Counted from the first letter of the stretch, positions 18,141 to 28,698 are shown. The stretch is DNA of 64,000 nt from Flavobacteriales bacterium (GCA_019638115.1 JAHBUK010000004.1:288794-352793); one strand, 5' to 3'. Program-made: numbers and translations. The notes: a model not told the origin generated them from the letters alone.

Positions 18141-19133
18141 TCAAGCCGTGCGGCCTTGATCGGCCACGTACCAAGGTACCGCGCGTTCCAATCCGCGCTG
18201 CAGATCGAACTGCGGAGCGTAGCCCAAGAGGCGGCGCGCCTTGCCGATGTCGGCCAGCGAATCGCGCACATCGCCCGCACGGGCGGCCACGTGTTCCACA
18301 CCCACCTGTGCGATGGCCGGGTCCAGCTTGCCCAGTTCGTTCCGCAGTGCATCGATCAGTTCCAGCAGGGTGCTGCGATCGCCGTAGGCCACATTGAAGA
18401 CCTGGCCGGAGCAGGCGGGATCGGTGGCCTCCAGCGCACACACCACGGCCTGCACGGCATTGCCCACATAGGTGAAATCGCGGCTTTGCAGACCGTCGCC
18501 ATGCACCTGGGGAGCCTTGTGCTCCAGCAGCGCGCTGATGAAGCGCGGGATGGCCGCGGCATACGGCCCATCGGGGTCCTGCCGTTCGCCGAACACGTTG
18601 AAGAAGCGCAGGCCCACGGTGTCCAGCTTGAAGAGGTGGTGGTACAGGCGCGCGTAGGCCTCGTTGCCGGCCTTGGTCACCGCGTAGGGGGACAGCGGCA
18701 GGCCTACCACGTCCTCCCGCTTGGGCAGTTCGGGGCTGTCGCCGTACACGCTGCTGCTGGATGCGTAGACCATGCGCTTGATGCCTGCATGGCGGCAAGC
18801 TTCGAGCATGTTGAGGAAGCCGCCCAGGTTCACCGCTTCGGAGGTGAGGGGATCGGCGATGGAGCGGGGCACGGAGCCCAGGGCAGCGAGATGCACCACG
18901 GCAAATGCGCCCTCCACCGCAGCGGAACAATGGGCCGCGTTGCGGATGTCGCCCTCCATGAACTCGAAGTGCGTGTTCCGCGCCAGGTGCTCCAGGTTCC
19001 TACGTCGGCCGGTGGCCAGGTTGTCCATGCAGCGCACGCGGTAGCCCTTGGCCAGCAGGGCATCACACACGTGGCTGCCGATGAAGCCGGCCCCGCCGGT
19101 AACGAGCACAAGGCGGGAAGCGGTGTCTGTCAT
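18141..19133 (-). CDS. NAD-dependent UDP-sugar epimerase (WbpP-like)
   Basis: A 330-residue extended short-chain dehydrogenase. It has the NAD-binding GGAGFIGSH (residues about 13-21), the serine motif ASSSSVYGDS and the catalytic YxxxK as YAVTK. GSVPRSIADPL is typical of the UDP-GlcNAc 4-epimerase branch (WbpP, VipB). It probably makes a UDP-sugar for surface polysaccharides. A TAnnTTTG box is present 26 nt upstream on the same strand; the longer frame from 19502 runs into the neighbouring gene, so the ATG at 19133 is preferred. Confidence 0.87.
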   Translation of the reverse strand: MTDTASRLVLVTGGAGFIGSHVCDALLAKGYRVRCMDNLATGRRRNLEHLARNTHFEFMEGDIRNAAHCSAAVEGAFAVVHLAALGSVPRSIADPLTSEAVNLGGFLNMLEACRHAGIKRMVYASSSSVYGDSPELPKREDVVGLPLSPYAVTKAGNEAYARLYHHLFKLDTVGLRFFNVFGERQDPDGPYAAAIPRFISALLEHKAPQVHGDGLQSRDFTYVGNAVQAVVCALEATDPACSGQVFNVAYGDRSTLLELIDALRNELGKLDPAIAQVGVEHVAARAGDVRDSLADIGKARRLLGYAPQFDLQRGLERAVPWYVADQGRTA

Positions 19134-19159
19134 GGAGGGTTCTGCGGATGGCGTGGCCC

Positions 19160-19167
19160 CAAATGTA
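19160..19167 (-). promoter_or_regulatory. Promoter -7 box of the epimerase gene
   Basis: CAAATGTA on the + strand is TACATTTG on the - strand, an exact TAnnTTTG, 26 nt before the epimerase ATG. Confidence 0.55.
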
Positions 19168-19215
19168 GCGGTGCACCGTGCGGCACCAACCGCGGGCATC
19201 ACGCCTTTTCCACGA

Positions 19216-19902
19216 TCAGCTTTTGTGGGCCACACCGAACCAGATGGTGTGCTGTCGCTGGGGCACCAAGGGCCGCAGCACGGCATCCACACGGGCCAGC
19301 AGGTCGCGCTGGCCTTCACTGCGGCCCAGGTTGGCCAGCACGCCGGTGGTGTCGTCCTCCAGCCGGGCGAAGGGAGCGAAGAGATCGCGGTCCTGCACCG
19401 GATCGAGGTAACGCCAGTAGTGGTCCCAGGCCACGAAGCGCTTGCGCAGGCGCACATGCAAGGGGCTGCCGTGCAGGTTCTCGGCGAAGAGCAGCGCGCC
19501 ACCGGGCTTCAGCACGCGGTGCATCTCGCGGAGGGCGTTGGCCTGCTTCTCCTTGCTGCCCAAGGCACCGATCACGCTCTTGAAGAAGACCAGCTCGAAG
19601 GAGGCATCGGGGAAGGGCAGCGCGGTGGCATCGGCCTGCTGGTAGCGCACGCGGTCCTGCACGCCGTAGCGTTCGTGCAGTGCCTTGGTCGCCTCCGGAA
19701 AGTCGTGCAGATCGGTGCAGACCACGTCCACGCCCTGTGCCGCCAACCACAGACTGAGGCCGCCTTCGCGCTCGCCGATGCCCAGCGCGGTGATGGGCCG
19801 CTGCGCCGGTACGTTGCGCTGCCACAGCGGCAGTGCCCGCGACCAGCTGCGCACCTCCCATTGGAAGATGTCGCGCAGGCTGGGGGCCGATGGCGTGGGC
19901 AT
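19216..19902 (-). CDS. Class I SAM-dependent methyltransferase
   Basis: A 228-residue methyltransferase: motif I region ALGIGEREGGLSLWLAAQGV, acidic loop VVCTDLHDFPEA, DATALPFPDASFELVFFKSVIG, and the post-core VLKPGGALLFAENLHGSPLH. Substrate unknown. It is on the same strand as the upstream rny and the downstream epimerase, but a terminator sits in front of it (19914-19947), so it may have its own promoter. Confidence 0.85.
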   Translation of the reverse strand: MPTPSAPSLRDIFQWEVRSWSRALPLWQRNVPAQRPITALGIGEREGGLSLWLAAQGVDVVCTDLHDFPEATKALHERYGVQDRVRYQQADATALPFPDASFELVFFKSVIGALGSKEKQANALREMHRVLKPGGALLFAENLHGSPLHVRLRKRFVAWDHYWRYLDPVQDRDLFAPFARLEDDTTGVLANLGRSEGQRDLLARVDAVLRPLVPQRQHTIWFGVAHKS

Positions 19903-19913
19903 GGGTGCAAAGG

Positions 19914-19947
19914 AAAGGGGCGGCCGCTGTTCGCTGACCGCCCCTTT
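19914..19947 (-). terminator. Intrinsic terminator after rny
   Basis: Stem of 10 bp between 19914-19923 (AAAGGGGCGG) and 19938-19947 (CCGCCCCTTT), with a 14-nt loop. It lies 31 nt past the rny stop and is A/T-bounded on both sides, so it could also act from the other strand. Confidence 0.75.
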
Positions 19948-19977
19948 TCGTTGTGCGTGTTACGGGTCCACCGGGCG

Positions 19978-21519
19978 TTATTTGGCCACGGCCACCGACC
20001 GCTTCTCGCGGATCACGGTGATCTTCACCTGTCCGGGATAGGTCATCTCGTTCATGATGCGGTCGGCGATCTGCATGCTCATCTCGTCGCTCTGCTGATC
20101 GGTGATGCGCTCGCTCTCCACCATCACGCGCAGTTCGCGGCCGGCCTGGATGGCGAAGGCCTTGGTGACACCGTTGAAGCTCATGGCCAGGCTCTCCAGG
20201 TCCTTCAGGCGCTGGATGTAGGCCTCGGTGGCTTCGCGGCGGGCACCGGGGCGGGCACCGCTGATGGCGTCGCAGGCCTGCACGATGGGCGAGAGCAGCG
20301 TGGTCATCTCGATCTCGTCGTGGTGGGCACCGATGGCGTTGCACACATCGGGCTTCTCGCCGTACTTCTCGGCCAGCTTCATGCCCAGGATGGCGTGCGG
20401 CAGTTCGGGATCCTCGTCGGGCACCTTGCCGATGTCGTGCAGCAGACCGGCGCGCTTGGCCACCTTGGGGTTGAGGCCCAGTTCGGCGGCCATGATGGCG
20501 CTGAGGTTGGCCACCTCGCGGCTGTGCTGCAGCAGGTTCTGGCCGTAGGAGCTGCGGTACTTCATGCGGCCCACCATGCGGATCAGCTCGTTGTGCAGGC
20601 CGTGGATGCCCAGGTCGATGCAGGTGCGCTTGCCCACCTCCATGATCTCCTCCTCCAGGTGCTTCTTCGTCTTGGCCACGATCTCCTCGATGCGGGCCGG
20701 GTGGATGCGGCCGTCCTTCACCAGTTGGTGCAGGGAGAGGCGGGCGATCTCGCGGCGCACGGCATCGAAGCAGCTCAGGATGATGGCACCGGGGGTATCG
20801 TCCACCACGATCTCCACGCCGGTGGCTTCTTCCAGCGTGCGGATGTTGCGGCCTTCACGGCCGATGATGCGGCCCTTCACATCGTCGTTCTCGATGTGGA
20901 ACACGCTCACGGCGTTCTCTATGGCGTGCTCGGTGGCCACGCGCTGGATGGTCTGGATGACGATGCGCTTGGCCTCCTTGTTGGCGGTGAGCTTGGCCTC
21001 CTCCTGGGCCTCCTTGATGTGGGCCATGGCATTGGTGCGGGCCTCGTCCTTGAGGCTTTCCACCAGCTGCTTCTTGGCCTCCTCGGCATTGAGGCCGCTG
21101 ATGTTCTCCAGCAGGTTCACCTGCTTGGCGTGCATCTTCTCGGTCTCTTCGCGGCGGCGCTCCAGGCCATCGAGCTTCGCTTCCAGGTCGGACTTCAGGC
21201 GATCCACCTGTTTCTCTTTGTTGGAGAGGTCCTGCTGCTGGCGGCTGAGCTGCTGTTCGCGCTGCTTGGCCTTCTCCTGGCTCTGCTGCACGTTGCGCTC
21301 GCGTTCGCGCACCTCCTTTTCGTGCTGTTCCTTCAATTGCAGGAACTTCTCCTTGGCCTGCAGGATCTTCTCCTTCTTCAGGGCTTCGGCTTCCGCTTCG
21401 GCTTCCTTGAGGATGCCTCCGCGGCGTTTCTTCATCATGCTGTTGAGCACAACGAATACGACAGCCCCTCCGCCGACCAGGCCGGCGAGGAGGCCGATGA
21501 GTAAACTGATGATGTCCAT
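19978..21519 (-). CDS. rny: Ribonuclease Y
   Basis: A 513-residue RNase Y, the membrane-tethered endoribonuclease that starts mRNA decay. It has an N-terminal membrane helix (residues 2-24), a long coiled coil rich in K/E/Q (about 35-190), a KH RNA-binding domain with [16 protein letters not shown] (about 213-228), and an HD phosphohydrolase domain with LLHDIGK near residue 360 and AHHDEIEM after it. Length and domain order are standard. It lies downstream of zapA on the same strand, with an 80-nt gap, and is followed by a terminator. Confidence 0.97.
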   Translation of the reverse strand: MDIISLLIGLLAGLVGGGAVVFVVLNSMMKKRRGGILKEAEAEAEALKKEKILQAKEKFLQLKEQHEKEVRERERNVQQSQEKAKQREQQLSRQQQDLSNKEKQVDRLKSDLEAKLDGLERRREETEKMHAKQVNLLENISGLNAEEAKKQLVESLKDEARTNAMAHIKEAQEEAKLTANKEAKRIVIQTIQRVATEHAIENAVSVFHIENDDVKGRIIGREGRNIRTLEEATGVEIVVDDTPGAIILSCFDAVRREIARLSLHQLVKDGRIHPARIEEIVAKTKKHLEEEIMEVGKRTCIDLGIHGLHNELIRMVGRMKYRSSYGQNLLQHSREVANLSAIMAAELGLNPKVAKRAGLLHDIGKVPDEDPELPHAILGMKLAEKYGEKPDVCNAIGAHHDEIEMTTLLSPIVQACDAISGARPGARREATEAYIQRLKDLESLAMSFNGVTKAFAIQAGRELRVMVESERITDQQSDEMSMQIADRIMNEMTYPGQVKITVIREKRSVAVAK

Positions 21520-21599
21520 GTTCGTGTTCCGTTGGTGTTATGTACGGAACCTGCAAGCACCCCGGTAACCCGTGGTGGCCTGGGAACGGGAAGGGAACC

Positions 21600-21890
21600 T
21601 CAGCGCGAACCGGTCTCTTGGAGCAAGCCTTCGATCGCTGTCAGCGCCGCCTCTGCAGCCACGTCGTGGCGGGGTGCTGCGCTGTTCAGCGCACGGACGG
21701 TGACCTCCAGGGAGGCCATGGCCAACAGGTCCTGCTTGTCGGTCAGCGGGTAGCTGGCCTTCAGGCGGGCAATGCTCTCATTGATCTCTTCAACGGCCTT
21801 GCGCACGTTCTCCTCCTCCGCCAAATGGATGGTGAGGGGGTATGCGCGGCCTGCGAGTTCCACCCTGATCGATCGTTCTTCAGTTGCCAT
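21600..21890 (-). CDS. zapA: Cell division protein ZapA
   Basis: A 96-residue protein with the ZapA pattern: IRVELAGRAYPLTIHLAEEENVRKAVEEINESIARLK followed by a coiled-coil-forming C-terminus. ZapA bundles FtsZ filaments at the division site. Directly after the small coiled-coil gene (13 nt) and before rny, an order seen in many Bacteroidota. Confidence 0.9.
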   Translation of the reverse strand: MATEERSIRVELAGRAYPLTIHLAEEENVRKAVEEINESIARLKASYPLTDKQDLLAMASLEVTVRALNSAAPRHDVAAEAALTAIEGLLQETGSR

Positions 21891-21903
21891 GGGTCGCTTT
21901 GCT

Positions 21904-22191
21904 TCAGCTATTGATCAGCGCCAGGCAGCGATCGATCTCGTGGACCAGTTCATCGATGCGTTCCTTCGTTCCCGGGTCACCCGAACGGCCTTCGCCGCCC
22001 TTGGACTTCCGGAGGACCTCGTTCTCCCGCTCCAACTCCGCCACGCGCACCTTCAGCAGATCCACCGTACGGCGGTGGTCCTGGGCTTCAACTTCAGCCT
22101 GCGCCAGCTTGCCATGCAAGGCCTTGTGCTCCCGCACCAAGCGGGCCACCTGTTCCTGTACTGCGCGCAAACGCTCGGTCAACGTGATCAT
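21904..22191 (-). CDS. Short coiled-coil protein (possible ZapB-type division partner)
   Basis: A 95-residue protein that is nearly all coiled coil (ERLRAVQEQVARLVREHKAL, VDLLKVRVAELERENEVLRK). It is the first gene of the zapA-rny cluster, with an exact TAnnTTTG box 36 nt upstream. Position and structure suggest a partner of ZapA at the divisome, but sequence alone does not prove it. ATG at 22191 chosen because the longer frame would start almost inside the promoter. Confidence 0.7.
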   Translation of the reverse strand: MITLTERLRAVQEQVARLVREHKALHGKLAQAEVEAQDHRRTVDLLKVRVAELERENEVLRKSKGGEGRSGDPGTKERIDELVHEIDRCLALINS

Positions 22192-22227
22192 GGGTCGGAC
22201 CATCAAGAACGATACAGGGTCCGAGGC

Positions 22228-22235
22228 CAAATATA
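22228..22235 (-). promoter_or_regulatory. Promoter -7 box of the zapA cluster
   Basis: CAAATATA on the + strand reads TATATTTG on the - strand, an exact TAnnTTTG, 36 nt before the coiled-coil gene. No clear -33 box. Confidence 0.55.
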
Positions 22236-22381
22236 CACGCGGCCCCGTGTACCGCTCCCCTTTTGTTTGAACCCCAAGGTGTTGATGCCGGTGATCGAAA
22301 GCCCATCAACAGCCTTTGGCACACCGGTAGCTTGGTGCCTTGGCAGCGGCCCGCCCAACGGGCACCGCCACACCCCTGCCC

Positions 22382-24121
22382 ATGCTCCTCCAAACGCCTT
22401 CGCACTTCCCCTTCAACCTGCTGGCCCTCTGCCTCTTGTGCAGCCCGATCGCAAGCGCCCAGGAAAGCCCCGCACCGCCCCGCTACATCAACCCCATGGA
22501 CATTCCGCTGGAGCTCTCCGGCAACTTCATGGAGCCGCGCAGCAACCACTTCCACTCCGGGCTCGACATGCGCACCCAAGGCCGCGAAGGGATCCCCGTG
22601 AAGGCCGTGGCCGACGGCTACATCTCACGCATCAAGATAAGCCCCTGGGGCTACGGCAAGGCGGTGTACATAGACCACCCTTCCACCGGCCACACCAGCG
22701 TGTACGGCCACCTGCAACAGCTCAAGGGCATCGGCGCGGAGGCCTGCCTGAACGCCCAGTACAAGGCGCGTGACTTCAGCATCGACATCTACCCCGAAAA
22801 AGGCAGCCTGCCCGTGAAGCAGGGCGAGGTGATCGGCCTGAGCGGCAACACCGGCGGCAGCGGCGGCCCCCACCTGCACTTCGAGCTGCGCCGCATCAGC
22901 GACCAGCACGCGGTGGACCCCGAGGCGCATGGTATCAAAGTGAAGGACAGCACCCCGCCCCAGATCATCGGCCTGCGGATCTACCCCCTTACCGACAGCA
23001 GCCTGGTGCCGCCCTACCCCAACAACGGTAAAGGCTTTGCCGCACAAGGGGCCGCCGGGCAATACGCCCTGAAACCCGGTGAAACGCCCACCGCCTACGG
23101 CACCGTGGGCCTGGCACTGCACACCCTGGACCGCTACGACAACAGCGGCGCCAAATTCGGGGTGCGCAGCATCGAGCTCTTCGTGGACAGTGTGCCGGTG
23201 TTCAGCACCCGCTTCACGGAAGTGAACTTCGACCACAACCGCTACTGCAACGCCCACGTGGACCACGAGCTGTACAAGAACAGCAAGATGGAATACCACC
23301 GCTGCTACCGCCTGCCCAACAACAAGCTCCGCATCTATGGCAAGGAAACCGCGCAGGGCCGCATCGCGCTGCAGGCCGGCCGCAGCCACCACGTGCGTTT
23401 CCTGGTTACCGATGCCAACGGCAACCGCGCCGAACTGAACTTCAAGCTACAGGGCGCCACCGCCGAGGAAGCCGCCGCCTGGCCGGTGCTGCGCGAAACG
23501 GGCAGCCTGTTCCGCTACGATGCCGACAACCTGCTGAGCGAGGAAGGTGTGCAGCTGAAGGTGCCCGCCCTGGCGCTGTACGACGACACCTACGTGCGCT
23601 ACGAACGCCGCGCCGCTCCGGCCAAGGCCCTGGCCCCGCTGCACGTGCTGCACCACCCGGGCACCCCGCTGCACAGCAACTGCGAACTCTTCATAGCCGT
23701 GCCCGAACTGCCCGAGCACCTGCGCAGCAAGGCGCTTATCGTGCGCATGGAGAACGGCAGCCCCAACGCAGCCGGTGGCACCTGGGGCAACGGCGGGGTG
23801 AGCGCCCCGGTGAAGAGCTTCGGTAACTACACCGTGCTGGTGGACAGCGTGCGGCCCAGCATCACCAATGTGGACCTGCGCGCCGACATGAAGGGCCGCT
23901 CCAGCTTCAACATCCGCATCTCCGACGACCTCAGCGGCATCGGCACCTGGCGCGGCAGCATCAACGGCGAGTGGGTGCTGCTGGAGTACGAGCCCAAGAC
24001 CAAGACCCTCACCCACCACTTCGACAAGCACAGCAGCGCGCCGGGCAGCAAGGAATTCAAGCTGGAGGTGACGGACGAGCGCGGCAACAAGGCCACCTGG
24101 GGCATGTCCTTCGTCCGTTGA
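22382..24121 (+). CDS. M23-family metallopeptidase, exported
   Basis: A 579-residue protein with a signal peptide (about residues 1-26). The M23 (LytM-type) domain has the zinc ligands H58 and D62 in HSGLD and the HLHFEL motif (H164, H166). These enzymes cut peptidoglycan cross-links; all ligands are present, so it is probably active. The remaining 400 residues hold Ig-like beta domains (VGLALHTLDRYDNSGAKFGV, ADMKGRSSFNIRISDDLSG). Start chosen to give the signal peptide. Confidence 0.88.
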   Translation: MLLQTPSHFPFNLLALCLLCSPIASAQESPAPPRYINPMDIPLELSGNFMEPRSNHFHSGLDMRTQGREGIPVKAVADGYISRIKISPWGYGKAVYIDHPSTGHTSVYGHLQQLKGIGAEACLNAQYKARDFSIDIYPEKGSLPVKQGEVIGLSGNTGGSGGPHLHFELRRISDQHAVDPEAHGIKVKDSTPPQIIGLRIYPLTDSSLVPPYPNNGKGFAAQGAAGQYALKPGETPTAYGTVGLALHTLDRYDNSGAKFGVRSIELFVDSVPVFSTRFTEVNFDHNRYCNAHVDHELYKNSKMEYHRCYRLPNNKLRIYGKETAQGRIALQAGRSHHVRFLVTDANGNRAELNFKLQGATAEEAAAWPVLRETGSLFRYDADNLLSEEGVQLKVPALALYDDTYVRYERRAAPAKALAPLHVLHHPGTPLHSNCELFIAVPELPEHLRSKALIVRMENGSPNAAGGTWGNGGVSAPVKSFGNYTVLVDSVRPSITNVDLRADMKGRSSFNIRISDDLSGIGTWRGSINGEWVLLEYEPKTKTLTHHFDKHSSAPGSKEFKLEVTDERGNKATWGMSFVR

Positions 24122-24144
24122 GCGCCTGCGTAAGTTCGCACCCC

Positions 24145-24939
24145 ATGCGTGCCTGGTGGGTCTTGCTCCCCGTTGTGCTGCTGTCCTGCGGAAGGCCGGA
24201 CACGAGCGGCGTACACCTCATGGGCCACGGCGGCCTGGGGCAAGGCCATTCGCTGCCCATGAACAGCGCGGCATCCCTGCTGGGGGCCTTGGAACTGGGC
24301 GTGAACGGGATAGAGCTGGATGTGCAACTGACGGCCGACAGTGTGCTGGTGGCCTACCACGCGCAGGACCTCTCCGAACTGACCGCCTGTGCCGGACTGG
24401 TGCATGCCCGCACCTACGCCGAGTTGCGCCAATGCCCCGTTACGGGCGGCGATGGCAGCAGCCACCCCATCGAACGGCTGGACAGCTTGCTGAGCCGCGC
24501 GGCACGCCAGTACCCCGGCACCGACTTCACGCTGGATTGCAAGCTCTTCGCCACCGACGACTGGTGGGTGTACCTGCACCAATATGCCAACGCACTGGCC
24601 GAGCTGAGCCGGATCCCTGCCGTGCAGAGCCGCCTGGTGGTGGAATGCCAAGTGGACGATTTCCTGCTCTTGGTGCAGCAGAAGCAGCCCTACCTCACCC
24701 TGTTCCGCTATGCCGTGGATGCCGAGGAGGCCATCTGGCGCGCCGTGGCCTCGCGTTTCGCCGGCATCGTGGTGAGCGACGACCGCATCACGGCCAGGCA
24801 GGTGGCCCATGCCCAGGACCTGGGTTTGCAGGTCACCATATTCGGGGTGGGCAGTGGCCGCAGCCACCGCCGTGCCCTGCGCAAAGGCCCGGACCGCCTT
24901 CAGAGCGACGCGCCGGAGGAATTGGTGCCAAAGCGGTAG
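24145..24939 (+). CDS. Glycerophosphodiester phosphodiesterase lipoprotein
   Basis: A 264-residue GDPD-family protein: lipobox LLSC with C15, then the catalytic set H28 (MGHGG), E57 and D59 (GIELDVQLTADS) and H72 (AYHAQDLSELT). The family hydrolyses glycerophosphodiesters to glycerol-3-phosphate and an alcohol in a TIM barrel. TAAGTTCG at 24131-24138 sits 6 nt before the ATG. It follows the M23 gene by 23 nt and may share its transcript. Probably periplasmic, lipid-anchored. Confidence 0.87.
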   Translation: MRAWWVLLPVVLLSCGRPDTSGVHLMGHGGLGQGHSLPMNSAASLLGALELGVNGIELDVQLTADSVLVAYHAQDLSELTACAGLVHARTYAELRQCPVTGGDGSSHPIERLDSLLSRAARQYPGTDFTLDCKLFATDDWWVYLHQYANALAELSRIPAVQSRLVVECQVDDFLLLVQQKQPYLTLFRYAVDAEEAIWRAVASRFAGIVVSDDRITARQVAHAQDLGLQVTIFGVGSGRSHRRALRKGPDRLQSDAPEELVPKR

Positions 24940-24989
24940 GGTGTTAGCCCAGCTTGCGGTGCGAACCACATGGCTTGGAAGAACAGCCG

Positions 24990-25272
24990 CTGCGACCCCT
25001 TCAGGGTCGGAAATGCATGGCTGCGTGGGAGCTATATGCTGTGACCCCTTCAGGGTCATTCCCCACAGCCGCAAGGACCCTGACCGAGGCGAGTCCATGC
25101 GGTTGGATGCACAGATCCTGACCCAGAAGCTGGAATTCCCAAAAGCTGCAAGGCCCCTGGTCAATGGCGATAGACCCCTGCTTATGCGCAGCTCTTGACC
25201 CTGAAGGGGTCACAGCATGTAGCATGTAGCAACGATCATGCCCGCGCGTATTCACGACCCTGAAGGGGTCGC
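24990..25272. repeat. Cluster of four 15-bp palindromes in nested inverted order (REPIN-like)
   Basis: GACCCCTTCAGGGTC and its reverse complement GACCCTGAAGGGGTC occur four times (near 24993, 25043, 25197 and 25256). The first two are in one orientation, the last two in the other. Inner copies extend to 27 matching bases with one mismatch (GCTATATGCTG before copy 2, CAGCATGTAGC after copy 3); outer copies share GGCTGC/GCAGCC-like flanks. No convincing gene lies in 24940-25329. Confidence 0.8.
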
Positions 25273-25329
25273 AGCCGCATTCGGGGGGATCGCAGCCGTG
25301 AACGGGTTTGGTATCCCAGCCCCTCTCGA

Positions 25330-27132
25330 TCAGGGGGCCTTCACCACCTGCAGGTCCTTCAGCTGCAGCATTACGCCGTACTCATTGCGCAGGCCGTTTT
25401 CCGGACCGGTGCGGCCCATGCGGAAGCCCATGTGCAGGGGCTCGGTGCGCACCTCTCCCAAACGGTCCGGGAAGCGGGGGCCGAAACGCATCAGGGCGAG
25501 GCCGTATTGAAAGGTGACGTCGAAGCCCAACAAGCCGTATTCATCGGCCTGGTTCTGAAAGCGCTTGGTGAATTCGTGATCGAAAGCCTGCACCCGCGGG
25601 TCGGCGGGATCGGTGAACACCGCGCTGGCGTATGTGAAGGCCAGTTGGTCCAGGTCGGCAATGGCCAAGGTCTCCATCTCCAACCAGCTTTCGAGCCCCA
25701 CCACCTGCACACGCTTGTCCGCCTTCGTGGAGCGCAGTTTGGTTACCAGGGTGGTCAGGTATTCCACATCCTCGCTGGGTGCCACCAGCACGTTCAGGCG
25801 GTCGCTGCGCAGCTTGCCGGGCAGATCGCCCAGGTCGCGGCGGCCCGGGCGGGCGCTGAGCAGGGTGTCCGTGCGACCGGGCACGTTGGCCAGTGCTTCG
25901 GAAAGCCAACGTTGCATCTGCTCCTGCATCTCCTTGTCGCCATGGATGTCCGGCTTCAGCAGGATCACGTTTTCGCGGCCGTGGCGCTGGGCCACATAGC
26001 GGGCGGTGTAGCGCAGCAGGTCGGTGCGGCCGGTGTTCACCTTGCTTACCGTGGGGTTGCCGAGGATCACTTTGTTGCTCTGCGGTACCGGGCACACCAC
26101 GTGCGCTCTGGGGTTCAGGGCGATAACGCGCTCAATGGCACTGCGGTGGAATGGCCCGATGAAGAGGTCCACGTCGCGCAGGTCGCTGCGCTTCAGGGCG
26201 GCCTCCCAGGTGCGGGCATCATCGCCCACGTCCACCACCAGCACATCGGCGTTCAGGCCCAGGGCGCGCAGCGAATCCAGCGCAATGCGGGCGCCGGCGT
26301 AGAACTGGGCGGCAATGCGGGTGGCTTCGTACCAGCCACCCTTGGAGTTGCTGGCGGACTTCAGGCTATCGTTGCGGTCCAGGGCAAAGGGCAGCAGCAG
26401 GCACACGGTGTAGCGATCGCGCAGCACGGGAGCGGGCTCGGGTTGCACCGGCGGTTCCGCGTTGGCAGCGAGCGGAACGCGAATGGTCATACCCGCCTTC
26501 AACCCTTCGGGCAGCCCCCCGTTGGCGGCCTGTATGCGTTCCGGGGCCACTTGGTAGAGCTTGCCCAAGCTGTAGAGCGTTTCGCCGGGCTTCACCACGT
26601 GGTCCACCACACGCTCGGGAGCTGCGGCTTGCAGTGCCGCCGGGTCGCTGCCGCCGCCCATGCCAGCGGGTATCACCAGCGTGTTGCCTTCGCGCAGGCC
26701 TTCGGCGGCTTCGGGGTTGCGGGCCAGCAGGGCGTTCACGTCCACGCCGTACTGGCGGGCAATGCCGAAGAGCGTTTCCTTCTTGGCCACGGTGTGCAGC
26801 AGTTCGCCGTCACCTTGCAGCACGGGCGCGGTCTTCACGTCCTTCTTCACCACGGCATCCTGCGGAATGCGGAGCTCCTGGCCTATGGACAATCCGTCCT
26901 TGGCATCGGGGTTGGCCTCCAGCAGGGCTTCCACCGGCACGGCATAGGCACGGCTGATGGCATAGAGCGTTTGCCCGGCTTCCACGGTGTGTATGCGGAA
27001 ACGGCGACCACCGGCGCGTGGGTCCTGGGCTTGGGCGGTGCCCACCAGCAAAAAGAGCAACAGCGCCCAGGTGCGCAGTGGCAAGGGCACCCGGAAGCGG
27101 TGCGGGACCGATAGCGAACGCATGTGGGTCAT
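25330..27132 (-). CDS. LysM-repeat protein with periplasmic-binding-like domain
   Basis: A 600-residue exported protein: signal peptide (to about residue 35), three LysM domains (about 46-90, 112-155, 174-218; for example [34 protein letters not shown]), then a domain resembling type I periplasmic-binding proteins (about 240-590; [47 protein letters not shown]). LysM binds peptidoglycan, so the protein is probably held at the cell wall. It starts in a 4-nt ATGA overlap with guaA (or at the ATG at 27123), so it is coupled to guaA, which lies upstream. Confidence 0.85.
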   Translation of the reverse strand: MTHMRSLSVPHRFRVPLPLRTWALLLFLLVGTAQAQDPRAGGRRFRIHTVEAGQTLYAISRAYAVPVEALLEANPDAKDGLSIGQELRIPQDAVVKKDVKTAPVLQGDGELLHTVAKKETLFGIARQYGVDVNALLARNPEAAEGLREGNTLVIPAGMGGGSDPAALQAAAPERVVDHVVKPGETLYSLGKLYQVAPERIQAANGGLPEGLKAGMTIRVPLAANAEPPVQPEPAPVLRDRYTVCLLLPFALDRNDSLKSASNSKGGWYEATRIAAQFYAGARIALDSLRALGLNADVLVVDVGDDARTWEAALKRSDLRDVDLFIGPFHRSAIERVIALNPRAHVVCPVPQSNKVILGNPTVSKVNTGRTDLLRYTARYVAQRHGRENVILLKPDIHGDKEMQEQMQRWLSEALANVPGRTDTLLSARPGRRDLGDLPGKLRSDRLNVLVAPSEDVEYLTTLVTKLRSTKADKRVQVVGLESWLEMETLAIADLDQLAFTYASAVFTDPADPRVQAFDHEFTKRFQNQADEYGLLGFDVTFQYGLALMRFGPRFPDRLGEVRTEPLHMGFRMGRTGPENGLRNEYGVMLQLKDLQVVKAP

Positions 27133-28661
27133 TCCCATTCGATGGTGGCGGGAGGCTTGCTGCTGATGTCGTACACCACGCGGTTCACACCCTTCACGCG
27201 GTTGATGATGCTGTTCGATATCCGTGCCAGGAACTCGTAGGGCAGGTGGCACCAGTCGGCGGTCATGCCATCGGTGCTGCTCACCGCGCGCAGGGCCACG
27301 GCGTTCTCGTAGGTGCGCTCATCGCCCATCACGCCCACACTGCGCACAGGCAGCAGGATGGCGCCCGCCTGCCACACCTGGTCGTATAGCCCCTCTTCGC
27401 GCAGGCCCTGGATGAAGATGTGGTCCACCTCCTGCAGCAGGGCCACCTTCTCGCGGGTGATCTCGCCCAGAATGCGGATGGCCAGGCCCGGCCCCGGGAA
27501 TGGGTGGCGGCCCAGGATGTTGGGATCCAGGCCCAGCTCCTTGCCCACCCTGCGCACTTCGTCCTTGAACAGCAGGCGCAGCGGCTCCACCACCTGCAGC
27601 TTCATGCGGTCGGGCAGGCCGCCCACGTTGTGGTGGCTCTTTATGGTCACGCTGGGCCCGTTCACGCTCACGCTCTCGATCACGTCGGGGTAAATGGTGC
27701 CTTGGCCCAGCCACTTCACATCCTGTATGCGGTGCGCCTCGCGGTCGAAGACCTCGATGAAGGTGCGGCCGATGGCCTTGCGTTTGGCCTCGGGTTCCTC
27801 CAGGCCCTTCAGGGCGGCGTAGAACTCGTCCTTGGCATCCACCCCGGTTATGTTCAGGCCCAGGTGGCGGTAGCTCTCCAGCACGCGCTCGTACTCGTCC
27901 TTGCGCAGCAGGCCGTTGTCCACGAAGATGCAGTGCAGGCGGTCGTCTATGGCGCGGTCCAGCAGCAGGGCGGCCACCGAGCTGTCCACCCCGCCGCTCA
28001 GGGCCAGCACCACCTGGTCCTGGCCCAGCTGTTCGCGGAGGCGCTGCACGGTGTGTTCCACAAAACCGTGCGGCGTCCAATCGCCGGTGCAGCCGCAGAT
28101 GCCGATCACGAAATTGTGGAGCAGCTGCAGGCCGTCGGTGGTGTGGTACACCTCAGGGTGGAACTGCACGGCATAGGTGAGGCGGTCGTGCAGGCGGTAG
28201 GCGGCCACGGGCACATCCTTGGTGCTGGCGATCACCTCCATGGCCTCGCTGGGCGCGGTTATGGAGTCGCCGTGGCTCATCCACACCTGGGTGCCGGCCT
28301 GGATGCCGTCGAAGAGGTGGCTGTCGGCAATGGTGTTCAGGTGTGCGCGGCCGTATTCGCGCACCTTGCTGCGCTCCACCGTGGCGCCGTTGCGTTTGGC
28401 CAGCAACTGGGCGCCGTAGCACACGCCCAGCACCGGCAGGCGGCCCATGATGCCCGCCAGGTCGGTGTCGGGCGCGTTGGGCTCGTGTACGCTGCTGGGG
28501 CTCCCGCTCAGGATCACGCCCTTGATGGACGGATCGCCGGCGAACTGCTGGGCCTTGCTGAAGGGGTGGATCTCGCAGTACACGTTCAGCTCGCGCACCC
28601 GACGGGCAATAAGCTGGGTGTACTGGGAGCCGTGGTCGAGGATGAGGATGGATTCGGGCAC
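27129..28661 (-). CDS. guaA: GMP synthase (glutamine-hydrolysing)
   Basis: A 510-residue GMP synthase that converts XMP to GMP. The class I glutamine amidotransferase domain has the nucleophile C81 (GVCYGAQ), H168 and E170 (QFHPE). The ATP-pyrophosphatase domain has the P-loop SGGVDS (222-227), and the C-terminal dimerisation domain ends with the usual PATIEWE. The start is a GTG at 28661: it gives the normal length, and an exact -7 box at 28699-28706 makes a start further upstream impossible for that transcript. Confidence 0.96.
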   Translation of the reverse strand: MPESILILDHGSQYTQLIARRVRELNVYCEIHPFSKAQQFAGDPSIKGVILSGSPSSVHEPNAPDTDLAGIMGRLPVLGVCYGAQLLAKRNGATVERSKVREYGRAHLNTIADSHLFDGIQAGTQVWMSHGDSITAPSEAMEVIASTKDVPVAAYRLHDRLTYAVQFHPEVYHTTDGLQLLHNFVIGICGCTGDWTPHGFVEHTVQRLREQLGQDQVVLALSGGVDSSVAALLLDRAIDDRLHCIFVDNGLLRKDEYERVLESYRHLGLNITGVDAKDEFYAALKGLEEPEAKRKAIGRTFIEVFDREAHRIQDVKWLGQGTIYPDVIESVSVNGPSVTIKSHHNVGGLPDRMKLQVVEPLRLLFKDEVRRVGKELGLDPNILGRHPFPGPGLAIRILGEITREKVALLQEVDHIFIQGLREEGLYDQVWQAGAILLPVRSVGVMGDERTYENAVALRAVSSTDGMTADWCHLPYEFLARISNSIINRVKGVNRVVYDISSKPPATIEWE

Positions 28662-28698
28662 GCGGGGGGACCGGCTGTTGGGTGGGAGCGCCGGTGCG

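Noticed and set aside
19048..21504. Long open frame (over 800 codons) on the + strand opposite rny
   Set aside because: It is the GC-rich antisense shadow of rny and the epimerase; composition is Ala/Leu/His-rich, with no start context, domain or promoter.
21520..21599. Possible 6S RNA between zapA and rny
   Set aside because: The gap is only 80 nt and I see no 6S-type central bubble with closing stems; too short to support.
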